From Spirochaetota bacterium (GTDB lineage Bacteria > Spirochaetota > Spirochaetia > Treponematales > Rectinemataceae), in NCBI GenBank assembly GCA_026398595.1, contig JAPLSO010000058.1:1-64000 (forward strand): DNA of 64,000 nucleotides. The letters are read 5' to 3'. Positions 54,836 through 63,315 of the stretch are shown in pieces (the first letter of the stretch is position 1; each line of letters opens with the position of its first letter). The translations under genes were made by a program, and so were the position numbers. The notes beneath the pieces are model-generated. The model was not told the DNA's origin. It saw only the letters and a program-made list of their open reading frames with translations, and did not search any database.

Positions 54836-56207
54836 TCTGGGCCTCCTTTTGCTTCATGGAGCGCAATACCTGCTTCCCGACCCTGAAACGCTGGACGAGG
54901 TTCCGTCGGGCTGGACAGACAAAGGAGCAGGTGCCGCACTCGATGCAGTCGAGAAGGCCAATCGCCTCAGCTTCCTTGTAATCGCCGTTCTCGATGGCGA
55001 CCGAGAGGAGGGCGGGGGAAAGCCTGCAGGAGCAGGCGCGTATGCAGCGACCGCAGCGTATGCAGGTCTCTTCCGCGTAATGCCGTGCTTCTTCCTCGCC
55101 GAGGAGGAGGATCCCCGAGCTGTTCTTCTGTATTGGGATCTGGTAGGAGGGCACGGCGACTCCCATCATGGGTCCGCCGAAGATGATGCCCTTCAGGGCT
55201 TCATCATCCACCTTAGCCAAGCCAGCCTCGACGATATCGGCCACGCAAGCTCCTATTGGGACGATTACGTTCGTCGGCTTCGTGCAGGCGCTGCCGGTGA
55301 CGGTCAGGCCCCGCTCTATAAGCGGCTTGCCCTCCCTGAAGGCTTCCACCATGGCGCAAAGCGTGCCGATATTCTGGACCACGCAGCCTACGTCCATGGG
55401 AAGACCGCCCGAGGGGACTTCCCTGCCCGTGATCGCCGTGATCAGCATCTTCTCGCCGCCCTGCGGATACTTGGTCTTGAGGACCTGGACGCGGATCTTC
55501 ATCCCCGCCCTGGTGCGGGGACTGGCCGCTATCGCCTTCTCGAGGAGGGGGATGGCGTCGACCTTGTTATCCTCCACGGCAATTATGCCCTCGGACGCGC
55601 TCACGATCTTCATCGTGATGGCGACACCCTCGACAACGTCATCGGCTCGCTCGATCATCGTGCGGCCATCGATGGTGAGGAAAGGTTCGCACTCCGCCCC
55701 ATTGGCTATGACGCAGGTGATAGGCTTGGAAGGGGCCAGTTTGACATGGGTCGGGAAGCCCGCGCCTCCCATACCCACGATGCCCGCCGCCCTAACCCGT
55801 GCCAGTGCCTCTTCCTTCGTGCAGGTGAAGGCGTCCAGCGGAGGCATGAAGTCGATCAGATCCTCAGGGGCCGGGGCCAATTCGCCTTCGGCAAGAGGAG
55901 GAAAGGCTTCAATGACGATGCAGAGGCCCTCAAGGTTATTCGACTGCATCCGGGGCTCGATCTTCTTGACGATGCCTGCCATGGAGGCATGGACCGGTAC
56001 CGTCATCCTGCCCTCGGCGTCGGCAATCTTCTGACCGCGCTTCACCTTGTCACCCACTCTAGCCAGAGCCTGCAAAGGGGCCCCGAAGTGCTGGTTGACC
56101 GGTATGACGACCTGCTTTACTTCGAGCAGGCGTTCGACCGAAAGACCGCTCGTGCGGTCTTTTCTCTCGGGCGGATGCGCTCCGCCCCTGAAGGTCTTAA
56201 TTGCCAT
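54825..56207 (-). CDS. rnfC: Rnf complex subunit RnfC
   Basis: The 460-residue NADH-interacting subunit starts at ATG 56207 (AAGGAG upstream; RnfC N-terminus TFRGGAHPPERKD). The open frame extends 40 codons further but unsupported. It has the NADH/FMN-binding region (GMGGAGFPTHVKL), a SLBB-like domain and two [4Fe-4S] motifs CIRCGRCIRAC and CIECGTCSFVCP. It is the first gene of the operon. Rnf couples ferredoxin oxidation to NAD+ reduction and ion export, and is the probable sink for ferredoxin reduced by the AOR at 2.0 kb. Confidence 0.94.
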   Translation of the reverse strand: MAIKTFRGGAHPPERKDRTSGLSVERLLEVKQVVIPVNQHFGAPLQALARVGDKVKRGQKIADAEGRMTVPVHASMAGIVKKIEPRMQSNNLEGLCIVIEAFPPLAEGELAPAPEDLIDFMPPLDAFTCTKEEALARVRAAGIVGMGGAGFPTHVKLAPSKPITCVIANGAECEPFLTIDGRTMIERADDVVEGVAITMKIVSASEGIIAVEDNKVDAIPLLEKAIAASPRTRAGMKIRVQVLKTKYPQGGEKMLITAITGREVPSGGLPMDVGCVVQNIGTLCAMVEAFREGKPLIERGLTVTGSACTKPTNVIVPIGACVADIVEAGLAKVDDEALKGIIFGGPMMGVAVPSYQIPIQKNSSGILLLGEEEARHYAEETCIRCGRCIRACSCRLSPALLSVAIENGDYKEAEAIGLLDCIECGTCSFVCPARRNLVQRFRVGKQVLRSMKQKEAQNAR

Positions 56208-56429
56208 GGCGGAAAATTCTCCTTTCCAGGTAGGATCCGCTTTCGTACGCGCCCTGTCCGAGTCGATTATCGGGGGGTGCGAAGAATAGGTGGAAAAACG
56301 TTCCAATTGTAACCACAGCTTTTCCAAGAGGTCAAGCTAACGCGGCAGGATTGCTATCGATAAATCTTTATCTTATCGAGTCGTAGAGCTATAGAATATC
56401 GCCTTTGCCTTTCCCCGGTTGACGGCATG

Positions 56430-56467
56430 AAAAAGCCGGCGCCGAATCAAGCGGCCGCAGGCTTTTT
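56430..56467 (-). terminator. Terminator downstream of jag
   Basis: AAAAAGCC (56430-56437) pairs with GGCTTTTT (56460-56467), with inner GC-rich pairing. The minus strand reads hairpin then T-run after the jag stop. The symmetry allows action in both directions. Confidence 0.75.
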
Positions 56468-56491
56468 ATACCGGGGAGCCTGCCAGAGGAC

Positions 56492-57220
56492 TCATTTCCT
56501 CCCGCGGAACATCACCCTTACCTGCTTGTACAGACCTTCGCCCTCGCTCTTCGTCTCGATGTCGACGATATCGTTGAGGGTCGTGTGAACGATCCTGCGC
56601 TCGAAGGGGTTCATGGGCTCGAGAAGGATGGATCTCCCTGTCCTCCGCACCTGTTCGGCCATTTCGTAGGCGATGCGCACCAAGGACTCCTCGCGTCGGA
56701 TCCTGTAATTCTCCGAATCCAGGATCACCTTGATGTCGTCGCGGCCGATGACTCCAGCGTAGACGTTGGCCAAGAGCTGGAGGGCGTCGATGTTCTTGCC
56801 CTTCTTCCCGATGATGATCGATGTGTTGTCCGTTTCGATCTTCAGGCCCACCTTCTTTTCTTCCTTGAACAGGACGCTTACCTTGGCGGGATAGCCCATC
56901 TTCCCGACGACCTCTTCTGTCCAGGCGACCATCTTGGCCTCGAACTCCTCGATGGGGAGCCTGTCGGCCTCAGGGATGGATTCGGCGCGCGAGGGAGTCC
57001 TAACCCTCTCGGGGGGGGCGGCTTTAGCCTCGGTTGCCGGGACTTCGGGCGAAACCTCAGCTCCCGCATGCACCCGGATCTTGACCTTGCCCTTCTTGAA
57101 CAGACCACCGGACTGGTTCTCCAGGATCTCGACGTCGAACTGGTCGGTCTCGAGCCCCAGCTGGGAAGCGGCAAGCTCGATGGCTTCGCGCTCTGTCTTC
57201 CCTTCGAATTCATATATCAT
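56492..57220 (-). CDS. jag: Jag/KhpB-type RNA-binding protein
   Basis: The 242-residue protein has an N-terminal Jag_N domain (YEFEGKTEREAIELAASQLGL), a linker, a KH domain (about 140-200; IGKKGKNIDALQLLANVYAG) and an R3H domain (MNPFERRIVHTTLND). It is the usual partner gene of yidC and functions in RNA binding linked to cell-wall growth and membrane-protein biogenesis. It ends the nine-gene origin cluster. Confidence 0.93.
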   Translation of the reverse strand: MIYEFEGKTEREAIELAASQLGLETDQFDVEILENQSGGLFKKGKVKIRVHAGAEVSPEVPATEAKAAPPERVRTPSRAESIPEADRLPIEEFEAKMVAWTEEVVGKMGYPAKVSVLFKEEKKVGLKIETDNTSIIIGKKGKNIDALQLLANVYAGVIGRDDIKVILDSENYRIRREESLVRIAYEMAEQVRRTGRSILLEPMNPFERRIVHTTLNDIVDIETKSEGEGLYKQVRVMFRGRK

Positions 57221-57293
57221 CGCATACTCCTACAGGAGAGATATTCATGGTCAGCGGCCTCGGCAAGGGCCGCGTTCAGCGGCTTTCGCCGCC

Positions 57294-59387
57294 TCAGCGG
57301 CCCTTGCCTTTGCCTCCCTGGCTTCCCGACGTTCCGGGTCCCGACGTTCCGGGTCCCGACGTTCCGGGTCCCGATTTCCCCGACCCCGGCTTCTTCGCGT
57401 TTTGTCCCTCGGTTGCCTTCTGGGCTTCCCCGGCTTTATTCTCAAGCCAATCCTTCACCTTGTCGCCCAGACTCCGCCCAGAGGCCGAGGGAGCGCTCTT
57501 CACCACCGTCTTTCCGGCATTCTTGGCCCCCGCCGAGCCGCCTGGCCCGGAACCGCCCGCTAAAGCGGTCGCCGCTTCCAGCTTCCGCTTCTTGAGAATG
57601 TCGTTGATCACCACCTGCTGTGCGATGGTCAGGAGGTTGGACACGATCCAGTAGATCAAGAGGCCGGAGGGAACGTCATAGAGGACGAAGAAGAACATGA
57701 TGGGCATTCCGTACATCATGAGCTTCATCTGGTTCGCGCTCTGGCCGCTCTGGGGGGCCGAAGTGAACTTGCCATACAAAAGCTGACTTGCCAGATAAAT
57801 GATGGGCAAGGCTCTCAGATCGTTCCAGCCGACCAGCGGAAGGCGGAAAGCGCCAAAATTCCAGATGGTCTCGGGCAGGGAAAGGTCCCCAATCCATCCT
57901 GGGATGAAGCTTGCTCCCCGCAGGTCGAAGTGGTTGTTGAAAAGGCTGTACATGGCGAAGAAGAGAGGCATCTGGATCAGCATAGGCAGACAGCCCGACA
58001 TCGGGTTGTAGTTCTCGCGCTTGTAGAATTCGGCCGTCTCCTGGTTCAGCTTCTGGGGGTTGCTCTTGTACTTGGCCTGCAGCTCCTGGATCTTGGGCTG
58101 GAGCTCCTGCATCCTGGCGGTTGACATCGAGCCCTTCTTGGTCAGGGGAAAGAAGACCGCCTTGATCAGGATCGTCACAAGGATGATGGCGACGCCGTAA
58201 TTGGGTATCAGTCTGTAGAAGAAGTTGAGGAGGACCTTCAGGATAGTCTCGAGCCAGCCGAGGATGTTGGAACGCTCGGTCACATCCTCGAGCTTCATGG
58301 ACGAAAGGCCGAAGCTGTTCTTGTCCGCATACTCGTATTTCGCCAGTTCCGCCCCCGTCCTCGGGCCGAAGAAGAAATAGTACTTGTCCATATGGCTGAA
58401 CGCTGCGACGGCGGGGCGGCTCAAGAACATCGTGTTCGTCTGGCGTATCGCCGGGTCATCGGCCTGGAGGTAGCTGAAATTCGCGAAGGGAGTCTCCGGT
58501 ATCGCTATGAAAGCAAAGTACTTGCCTGCGAGGGCACCCCAGCTCGGCAGATCCTTGATCGCCTGGATGGCCCCCGTTTTGGGCGTTTCCGCCTTTTTCT
58601 TGCCGTCGACTTCCAGGATGTACTTCCTGTAGTCAGCGTTTTTAGGCAGCTGGTTGAACCTGGGACCAATCTGCGGGCCAAGGGAGAGAGTGTAGGCTAG
58701 ACCATTGGCGTTGAGGGGAATCTGGTTTCCGTCCACGCCTTCGAGGCTGACAGCCATGGCAAATAGGTATTCCCCATCGCGGAAGGTGTAGATCTTCTTA
58801 TAGGTGAAGGGGACGAGCTTGCCATCGGCCGTCTTGGCGTAAAAGATCGTCGAGAACCGAATCGTCTTGCGTTCGGCATCGAGCCATGTCGCATTCATGA
58901 GGTCTGTCACGGGAGCCGAGTCAGGTCCGCCGAAGGCCAGGGAGAGTCCCCTCGAAGCGGTAGACCCCGGGAGGATCAGGTCGACCGAGCCATCCTTGTC
59001 CTTGTGTTTCTTGAGTTTGAGCGAGACGATGTCGCCGCCCGAGTTGCTCAGTTCGGCCTTGAAAAGATCCGTTTCGATACCATACTTCGCCTCGAGCGCG
59101 GGCGCCGCGACCACTGGAACGGTCGTCTTGACTTCCTCTTTCGACGAGCTCGTCACAAACGGAGCCATAATCTGAGCTGGTTGGGTTACCACCGTACCTG
59201 CGGGGACGACGGCCTGGGCACCTGGAGCCTGGGTCTGCTTGGTCACTGCCTGCGTCTGAGGGGCGGGGGGAAATAGCATGTTCTGGACCATAAAGCCCGC
59301 GCCCACAAGGACTGTGGAGATCACCACCGCGAGGATGGTCCTTCTGCTCTCTTCTTTCGTTTGGGAATTGTCGTTAAAAATACTCAT
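57294..59387 (-). CDS. yidC: Membrane protein insertase YidC
   Basis: The 697-residue protein is unusually long. An N-terminal helix (about 17-38) is followed by a large extracytoplasmic beta domain (about 90-370) as in Gram-negative YidC, then the conserved five-helix insertase core ([60 protein letters not shown]). A cytoplasmic tail of about 110 residues ends with three GPGTS-type repeats and a GGKGKGR terminus. The tail is Lys/Gly/Ser-rich and may contact ribosomes. The start overlaps the yidD stop (ATGA). Confidence 0.95.
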   Translation of the reverse strand: MSIFNDNSQTKEESRRTILAVVISTVLVGAGFMVQNMLFPPAPQTQAVTKQTQAPGAQAVVPAGTVVTQPAQIMAPFVTSSSKEEVKTTVPVVAAPALEAKYGIETDLFKAELSNSGGDIVSLKLKKHKDKDGSVDLILPGSTASRGLSLAFGGPDSAPVTDLMNATWLDAERKTIRFSTIFYAKTADGKLVPFTYKKIYTFRDGEYLFAMAVSLEGVDGNQIPLNANGLAYTLSLGPQIGPRFNQLPKNADYRKYILEVDGKKKAETPKTGAIQAIKDLPSWGALAGKYFAFIAIPETPFANFSYLQADDPAIRQTNTMFLSRPAVAAFSHMDKYYFFFGPRTGAELAKYEYADKNSFGLSSMKLEDVTERSNILGWLETILKVLLNFFYRLIPNYGVAIILVTILIKAVFFPLTKKGSMSTARMQELQPKIQELQAKYKSNPQKLNQETAEFYKRENYNPMSGCLPMLIQMPLFFAMYSLFNNHFDLRGASFIPGWIGDLSLPETIWNFGAFRLPLVGWNDLRALPIIYLASQLLYGKFTSAPQSGQSANQMKLMMYGMPIMFFFVLYDVPSGLLIYWIVSNLLTIAQQVVINDILKKRKLEAATALAGGSGPGGSAGAKNAGKTVVKSAPSASGRSLGDKVKDWLENKAGEAQKATEGQNAKKPGSGKSGPGTSGPGTSGPGTSGSQGGKGKGR
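57326..57370. repeat. Three 15-bp tandem repeats within yidC
   Basis: CCGACGTTCCGGGTC occurs three times in a row without mismatch. On the coding strand it adds GPGTS blocks to the YidC tail. Units of 15 bases keep the frame, so copy number could vary without breaking the gene. Confidence 0.9.
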
Positions 59388-59614
59388 GGTACTGGGTCAA
59401 AGCCTCCGGGGTTTCTGGGATGACAACGGATAATCCTTCTGATGGACAGCCAACCGCCCTTCAGCGGCCCATATTTGAAAATCGCCTGGTAGGAATACGT
59501 CGAACAGGTCGGATAGAACCTGCACGCAGGCGGAAAGAGTGGAGAAATCGCTATTTGATATATTTTAATGAGGAAAAGAAAGGGTAAGGACAGGATTCGC
59601 TTTACCAAATTCAT
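59384..59614 (-). CDS. yidD: Membrane protein insertion efficiency factor YidD
   Basis: The 76-residue protein starts at ATG 59614, overlapping the rnpA stop (ATGA). It matches YidD: an N-terminal amphipathic/hydrophobic helix ([20 protein letters not shown]) and [15 protein letters not shown] with the conserved cysteines, ending [12 protein letters not shown]. It assists YidC in inserting membrane proteins. Confidence 0.93.
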   Translation of the reverse strand: MNLVKRILSLPFLFLIKIYQIAISPLFPPACRFYPTCSTYSYQAIFKYGPLKGGWLSIRRIIRCHPRNPGGFDPVP

Positions 59615-59982
59615 CTGATCAAGCCCGCCTTGCGGAGCAGAAACAGCATGGCGCGGGAGCAGTCCGCGTAGTTGTTCATCTCGGGATACAAGATAACCGC
59701 GACGTCGCGTCCCGGAAGGATTTCGTCCTTGTTCAGTCTCCATACTTCCCGGGCGACACGCTTGGCCCTGTTTCGCTGAATGGCTCCGTCGAAGGTTCGT
59801 ACAGCGACAAAAACGACCCTGCTCGGCCCTCCCGATATACTGGGCGCTGCCCGAATCGCCATCCCTTTGCAGGAAAACCGAGCCCCTGTGCGGAAGATCC
59901 GGTCTATCTCCGGCTTGGTCCGAACCTTTTCGGACTTCGGGAAATCCCGTTTCGACCTTACCATTTCCCCATCCGGGGACAT
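59611..59982 (-). CDS. rnpA: Ribonuclease P protein component
   Basis: The 123-residue basic protein has the RNR motif region ([18 protein letters not shown]) and a preceding central-cleft strand (FVAVRTFDG). It binds the RNase P RNA for tRNA 5' processing. Start choice is uncertain: ATG 59982, three bases after rpmH, or ATG 59964 (117 residues). It overlaps yidD. Confidence 0.88.
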   Translation of the reverse strand: MSPDGEMVRSKRDFPKSEKVRTKPEIDRIFRTGARFSCKGMAIRAAPSISGGPSRVVFVAVRTFDGAIQRNRAKRVAREVWRLNKDEILPGRDVAVILYPEMNNYADCSRAMLFLLRKAGLIR

Positions 59983-59984
59983 CG

Positions 59985-60140
59985 TCAATACTTCTTGTTC
60001 TCGTCGGCGACAGTAAGCTTGGCCCGTCCTTTGGCTCTTCTCCGCTTCAGGACGAGGCGACCGCCTTTCGTGCTCATTCGGGCACGGAAACCAAATTTCC
60101 TGTTCCTTTTCGTCCTGCTGGGTTGGTAGGTACGCTTCAT
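59985..60140 (-). CDS. rpmH: 50S ribosomal protein L34
   Basis: This 51-residue gene was read directly from the minus strand. It begins [20 protein letters not shown], continues [19 protein letters not shown] and ends at TGA 59987-59985. The first 45 residues match L34 closely; the C-terminal ADENKKY is a short extension. It lies between the DUF721 gene and rnpA. Confidence 0.95.
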   Translation of the reverse strand: MKRTYQPSRTKRNRKFGFRARMSTKGGRLVLKRRRAKGRAKLTVADENKKY

Positions 60141-60316
60141 GGCAGTTGCTCCTTGTCCTATGGCGACGACGCCGCGGGCGCCGACCGATTTCCAGTTTTT
60201 CGCTCATCCGTTACAGGCCAGAGCGGTTCGTGAGTATAGAATGAAGCGGGAACTTTCGTCAATCAGCCCGTCCTGCCATGGAGTCATCGGTGGAGGGACA
60301 TCCCGCAGGGCGCTTT

Positions 60317-60811
60317 TCAGCCCTTGCTCTTCCTCTTCAGACGCTCGAAAGCTGCCCTGATCTCAGGTGGCAGAGATGCCGCCGGCGGAGAGTTCTGGGT
60401 CTGTATTGGCTGGGTTTCGGGCCTTTCTTCGGGTTTGCCCGTCGTGCTCGGCAAGGCGAAATCCTTGTCCGCCGCGGCTCTCTTCTCCGTTCCGCCGCCC
60501 GCCGGCCCCAGCTTGGAAGCTAGCCTGAAGGCAATGCCTTTTATCTCGAATTCAGGGAACTTCCGCCCAATCTCATCCAGCATTTTCTCCTGCTGAAGCT
60601 GGAGAAGCTGGCCCCAGCCCTGGTGCTCGGTCTCGACGATGAGAATCCCGTGCCGTACATCGACGGGCCGGGAATGCTCGGCCAGCCGCTGTCCGGCTAT
60701 ACCCCTCCATGCTGAGCGGAAATTGCTGTAACTCTCTCCCTTGGCCGCGGTCTCTCGGTCGAAAAAGGTCAAGAGGAGATCAGAGACGCTCTTTATCCGT
60801 GAATCCGCCAT
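60317..60811 (-). CDS. DUF721 (DciA-like) protein
   Basis: The 164-residue protein has an N-terminal KH-like DUF721 domain (about 10-105; WRGIAGQRLAEHSRPVDVRHGILIVETEHQGWGQLLQLQQEKML) and a low-complexity tail. DUF721/DciA proteins load or activate the replicative helicase DnaB in bacteria without DnaC. Its place directly after recF, overlapping it by about 30 bases, supports a replication role. Confidence 0.82.
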   Translation of the reverse strand: MADSRIKSVSDLLLTFFDRETAAKGESYSNFRSAWRGIAGQRLAEHSRPVDVRHGILIVETEHQGWGQLLQLQQEKMLDEIGRKFPEFEIKGIAFRLASKLGPAGGGTEKRAAADKDFALPSTTGKPEERPETQPIQTQNSPPAASLPPEIRAAFERLKRKSKG

Positions 60812-61904
60812 CGCTCACCCTGTAGACGATCGTATCGCCGCCTGAATATTCGGTCCACGGCTCTCCGGGCAGAAAGGTGAAGAAAGCCTGAGCCCCCGAG
60901 CCCTTCCCCGGTAAAAGTCCGAGAAACCGCCTCCGCTTGTTGGGATCCAATTCCAGGAGAACGTCGTCCAGAAGAAAGATTGGCCACGTGGGTCCAGCGG
61001 CGGCCGATCGCGCGTAATCGGCGTAGACCCTCGCCTCAACGACCCGCAGGATCAGGGAGACCAGCCTCAGCTGACCCGTGGAAGCCTTATCCGTAAAGAG
61101 CTCCCCTACACTCGAAAAGTTCCAGCGGTCGCGATGCGGTCCGGACCGCGATATCCCCATAAGGATTTCGCTTTCCTGTTTGGCCGCGAGGATACCCAAG
61201 ACCTCGTCCATACCCGCCGCGGCCGGCCAGCTGGAAAAGTAATCCAGCTCTACCTTCTCGCCTAATTCCGATACTTCCTCGTAAAATTCGGAAAACGGAA
61301 CTTCGAAGAGTGAGTGGATTTTCCGCCTTGCCCCCATCAGCTCGAGCCCGTAGCGGACGAACTGGGGATCCAGAACCTCCAGAAGCTCGTAAGCACGCTC
61401 CTTGAGGGCCGCATTCCTCTGCTTCAATACCCGCTTGTAGGCACGCAAGCTCTCTATATAGGAAAGAGATATCATCCCTGCACACTGATCGAAAAAAAAC
61501 CTTTTCCTCTCGGGGTCCCCGGCGGCGAAGGCGAAATCCTCGTGACAGAAGACGACTGCAGGACTGTGAAAGACAAGGTCCTTTCGGTCGCGCAATACTT
61601 TATCGTTGAGTCGAATCTCCTTGACCGTGTCCTTTACGGCCACGGAGACCTTTTCATCGGGGCTCCCGCCCCCGCCTTCCCGCCAGAAGGCCCTCAATCC
61701 AAAGCCGGAAGCGCCGCTCTGCGGTATATAGGCATCAACCTGGCCCCGGAACGAGGAACCATAGCAGAGGTAGTAGAGAGCCTCGAGGAAATTGGTTTTT
61801 CCCTGACCGTTCTCGCCGACGAGGAAGATCCGCTCCGCGTCGACGTCTACATCGGCGTCCTTCAGGTTCCTGAAGGTGTGGAAACCGACGCTCCTGAAAG
61901 GCAT
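60780..61904 (-). CDS. recF: DNA replication and repair protein RecF
   Basis: The 374-residue SMC-like ATPase has Walker A VGENGQGKTNFLEALYYL and Walker B FLLDDVLLELDPNKRRRF. RecF loads RecA at single-strand gaps with RecO and RecR. Its start overlaps the dnaN stop (TGATG), and its end overlaps the DUF721 gene. Confidence 0.94.
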   Translation of the reverse strand: MPFRSVGFHTFRNLKDADVDVDAERIFLVGENGQGKTNFLEALYYLCYGSSFRGQVDAYIPQSGASGFGLRAFWREGGGGSPDEKVSVAVKDTVKEIRLNDKVLRDRKDLVFHSPAVVFCHEDFAFAAGDPERKRFFFDQCAGMISLSYIESLRAYKRVLKQRNAALKERAYELLEVLDPQFVRYGLELMGARRKIHSLFEVPFSEFYEEVSELGEKVELDYFSSWPAAAGMDEVLGILAAKQESEILMGISRSGPHRDRWNFSSVGELFTDKASTGQLRLVSLILRVVEARVYADYARSAAAGPTWPIFLLDDVLLELDPNKRRRFLGLLPGKGSGAQAFFTFLPGEPWTEYSGGDTIVYRVSDGGFTDKERL

Positions 61905-63010
61905 CAGTCTATCTGCATCGGCATCACAATATGGAAATAGTCGCCCTCGGGCTCGGGCTTCAGGGTGATAGCCCGGGCAGGGTCGCTGAACTCCACCTTC
62001 AGGGTCTCGCTGTCCAGGACGCGCAGCGGCTCCTCGACGTAGCGATAATTCAGAGCTATGGTCGTGTCCCCGCCCGAGTACACGCAGGAGATCTCTTCTT
62101 TGGCGGCGCCTATTTCCGTCTCCTCGGAAGAGAGGACGAGGCCCGAATCGGAAAGGGAAAAATAGGTGCGGTTAGACTTCTGTTCGACGAAGATCGAGAC
62201 GCGCTTCAAGGCTTCGAGGAGTTCAGTCTTCTTGACCGTGAAAGAGTATTTCTGGCTCTGGGGGATGACTTTCTGGTAATTCGGGAAGGTTCCCTCTATC
62301 AGGACGCTGGAAATCTGGTACGCATTGAAGCGGAAAAAGATGCTCTTGTCGTTGATGGCTATGGCTATCATCCCCTCGTCGGAAAGGCGCTTTAGCATGA
62401 TGCCCAAAACCTTGGTCGGAACGATGATAGGCCGGAAATCGGGCATTGAACCCCCCAAATCGTTTTTCACGAAGGCGAGTCTTCGACCATCCGTGGCTAC
62501 CATCACCATCGAGCCCTCCACGGTTCTCTCCATGAAGACCCCGTTCATGAAATACCGCGTCTCGTCCGTTGATACCGAAAACACGGTCTGCATGATCATT
62601 CGCTTGAATTCCTTAGCTGGAATCTCGAAATACAGGCCTTCCTCGACCTTAGGCAATTCAGGGAAAGATGCCGCCGAAAGGGTTTTGAGCTGAAATCGCA
62701 CCTTCCTCGCCGCAGATCTCAACACTGCCTTGCCATCGTCCTGTTCCACCGTGATGTCCCCATCGGGCAAAGAGGAGAGGATGCCCGTGAGTTTATCGCA
62801 AAACACGGTAAGCGATCCCGGAATTACGTCCTCAACCGGTATAGAAGTCTCAAAGCTCACTTTTACATCGGTTGCGCGTATGAGAAGCCGTTCGGCAGAT
62901 GCTTCGAGATATACGTTCGACATTATTGAAAGAGCGTTCTTGGACGCGATGATCTCTTGGGCGAAAGCGATTTCCCTGAAGAGGCTCGTTTTGTCGCAGG
63001 TAAACTTCAT
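61904..63010 (-). CDS. dnaN: DNA polymerase III beta sliding clamp
   Basis: The 368-residue three-domain clamp has an N-terminus MKFTCDKTSLFREIAFAQ and ends with MPMQID. Internal motifs include ATDGRRLAFVKNDL and the C-terminal ALNYRYVEEPLRVL. It is separated from dnaA by the candidate origin and coupled to recF. Confidence 0.95.
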   Translation of the reverse strand: MKFTCDKTSLFREIAFAQEIIASKNALSIMSNVYLEASAERLLIRATDVKVSFETSIPVEDVIPGSLTVFCDKLTGILSSLPDGDITVEQDDGKAVLRSAARKVRFQLKTLSAASFPELPKVEEGLYFEIPAKEFKRMIMQTVFSVSTDETRYFMNGVFMERTVEGSMVMVATDGRRLAFVKNDLGGSMPDFRPIIVPTKVLGIMLKRLSDEGMIAIAINDKSIFFRFNAYQISSVLIEGTFPNYQKVIPQSQKYSFTVKKTELLEALKRVSIFVEQKSNRTYFSLSDSGLVLSSEETEIGAAKEEISCVYSGGDTTIALNYRYVEEPLRVLDSETLKVEFSDPARAITLKPEPEGDYFHIVMPMQID

Positions 63011-63024
63011 AGCATCCCCCTGAA

Positions 63025-63305
63025 TAAATAAGAAATCAGTTCTATTCTAACAGATTTTACTTATCGACGGAACAGCGTTTATCCTCATTTTTATTTTGTT
63101 CTTTGTCTTATGATTTCTTTCTTATATATATAATCGAGAGTAATAATAGTAATAAGCTGGATAAAACTGTGTAAAACAACAGTATCTATCTCTTTAATAT
63201 GAAAATACATGTTGTGTATAACTTGTTGAAATACCCCATGGCTTTTCCACTGATTCCACAGGACCTTGAGTTTTCCACAAGCGCTCGATGGTTATCAACA
63301 GGTTT
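63025..63305. other. Candidate replication origin (oriC) between dnaA and dnaN
   Basis: This AT-rich spacer contains DnaA-box-like sequences: TGTGTAAAA at 63168-63176 and TGTGTATAA at 63213-63221 (both reverse orientation of TTWTNCACA), TTTTCCACA at 63271-63279, and the near match TTATCAACA at 63292-63300. The stretch 63030-63170 is especially rich in A and T and could be the unwinding element. Position beside dnaA and the box cluster support an origin. Confidence 0.7.
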
Positions 63306-63315
63306 ACCCGCCACA

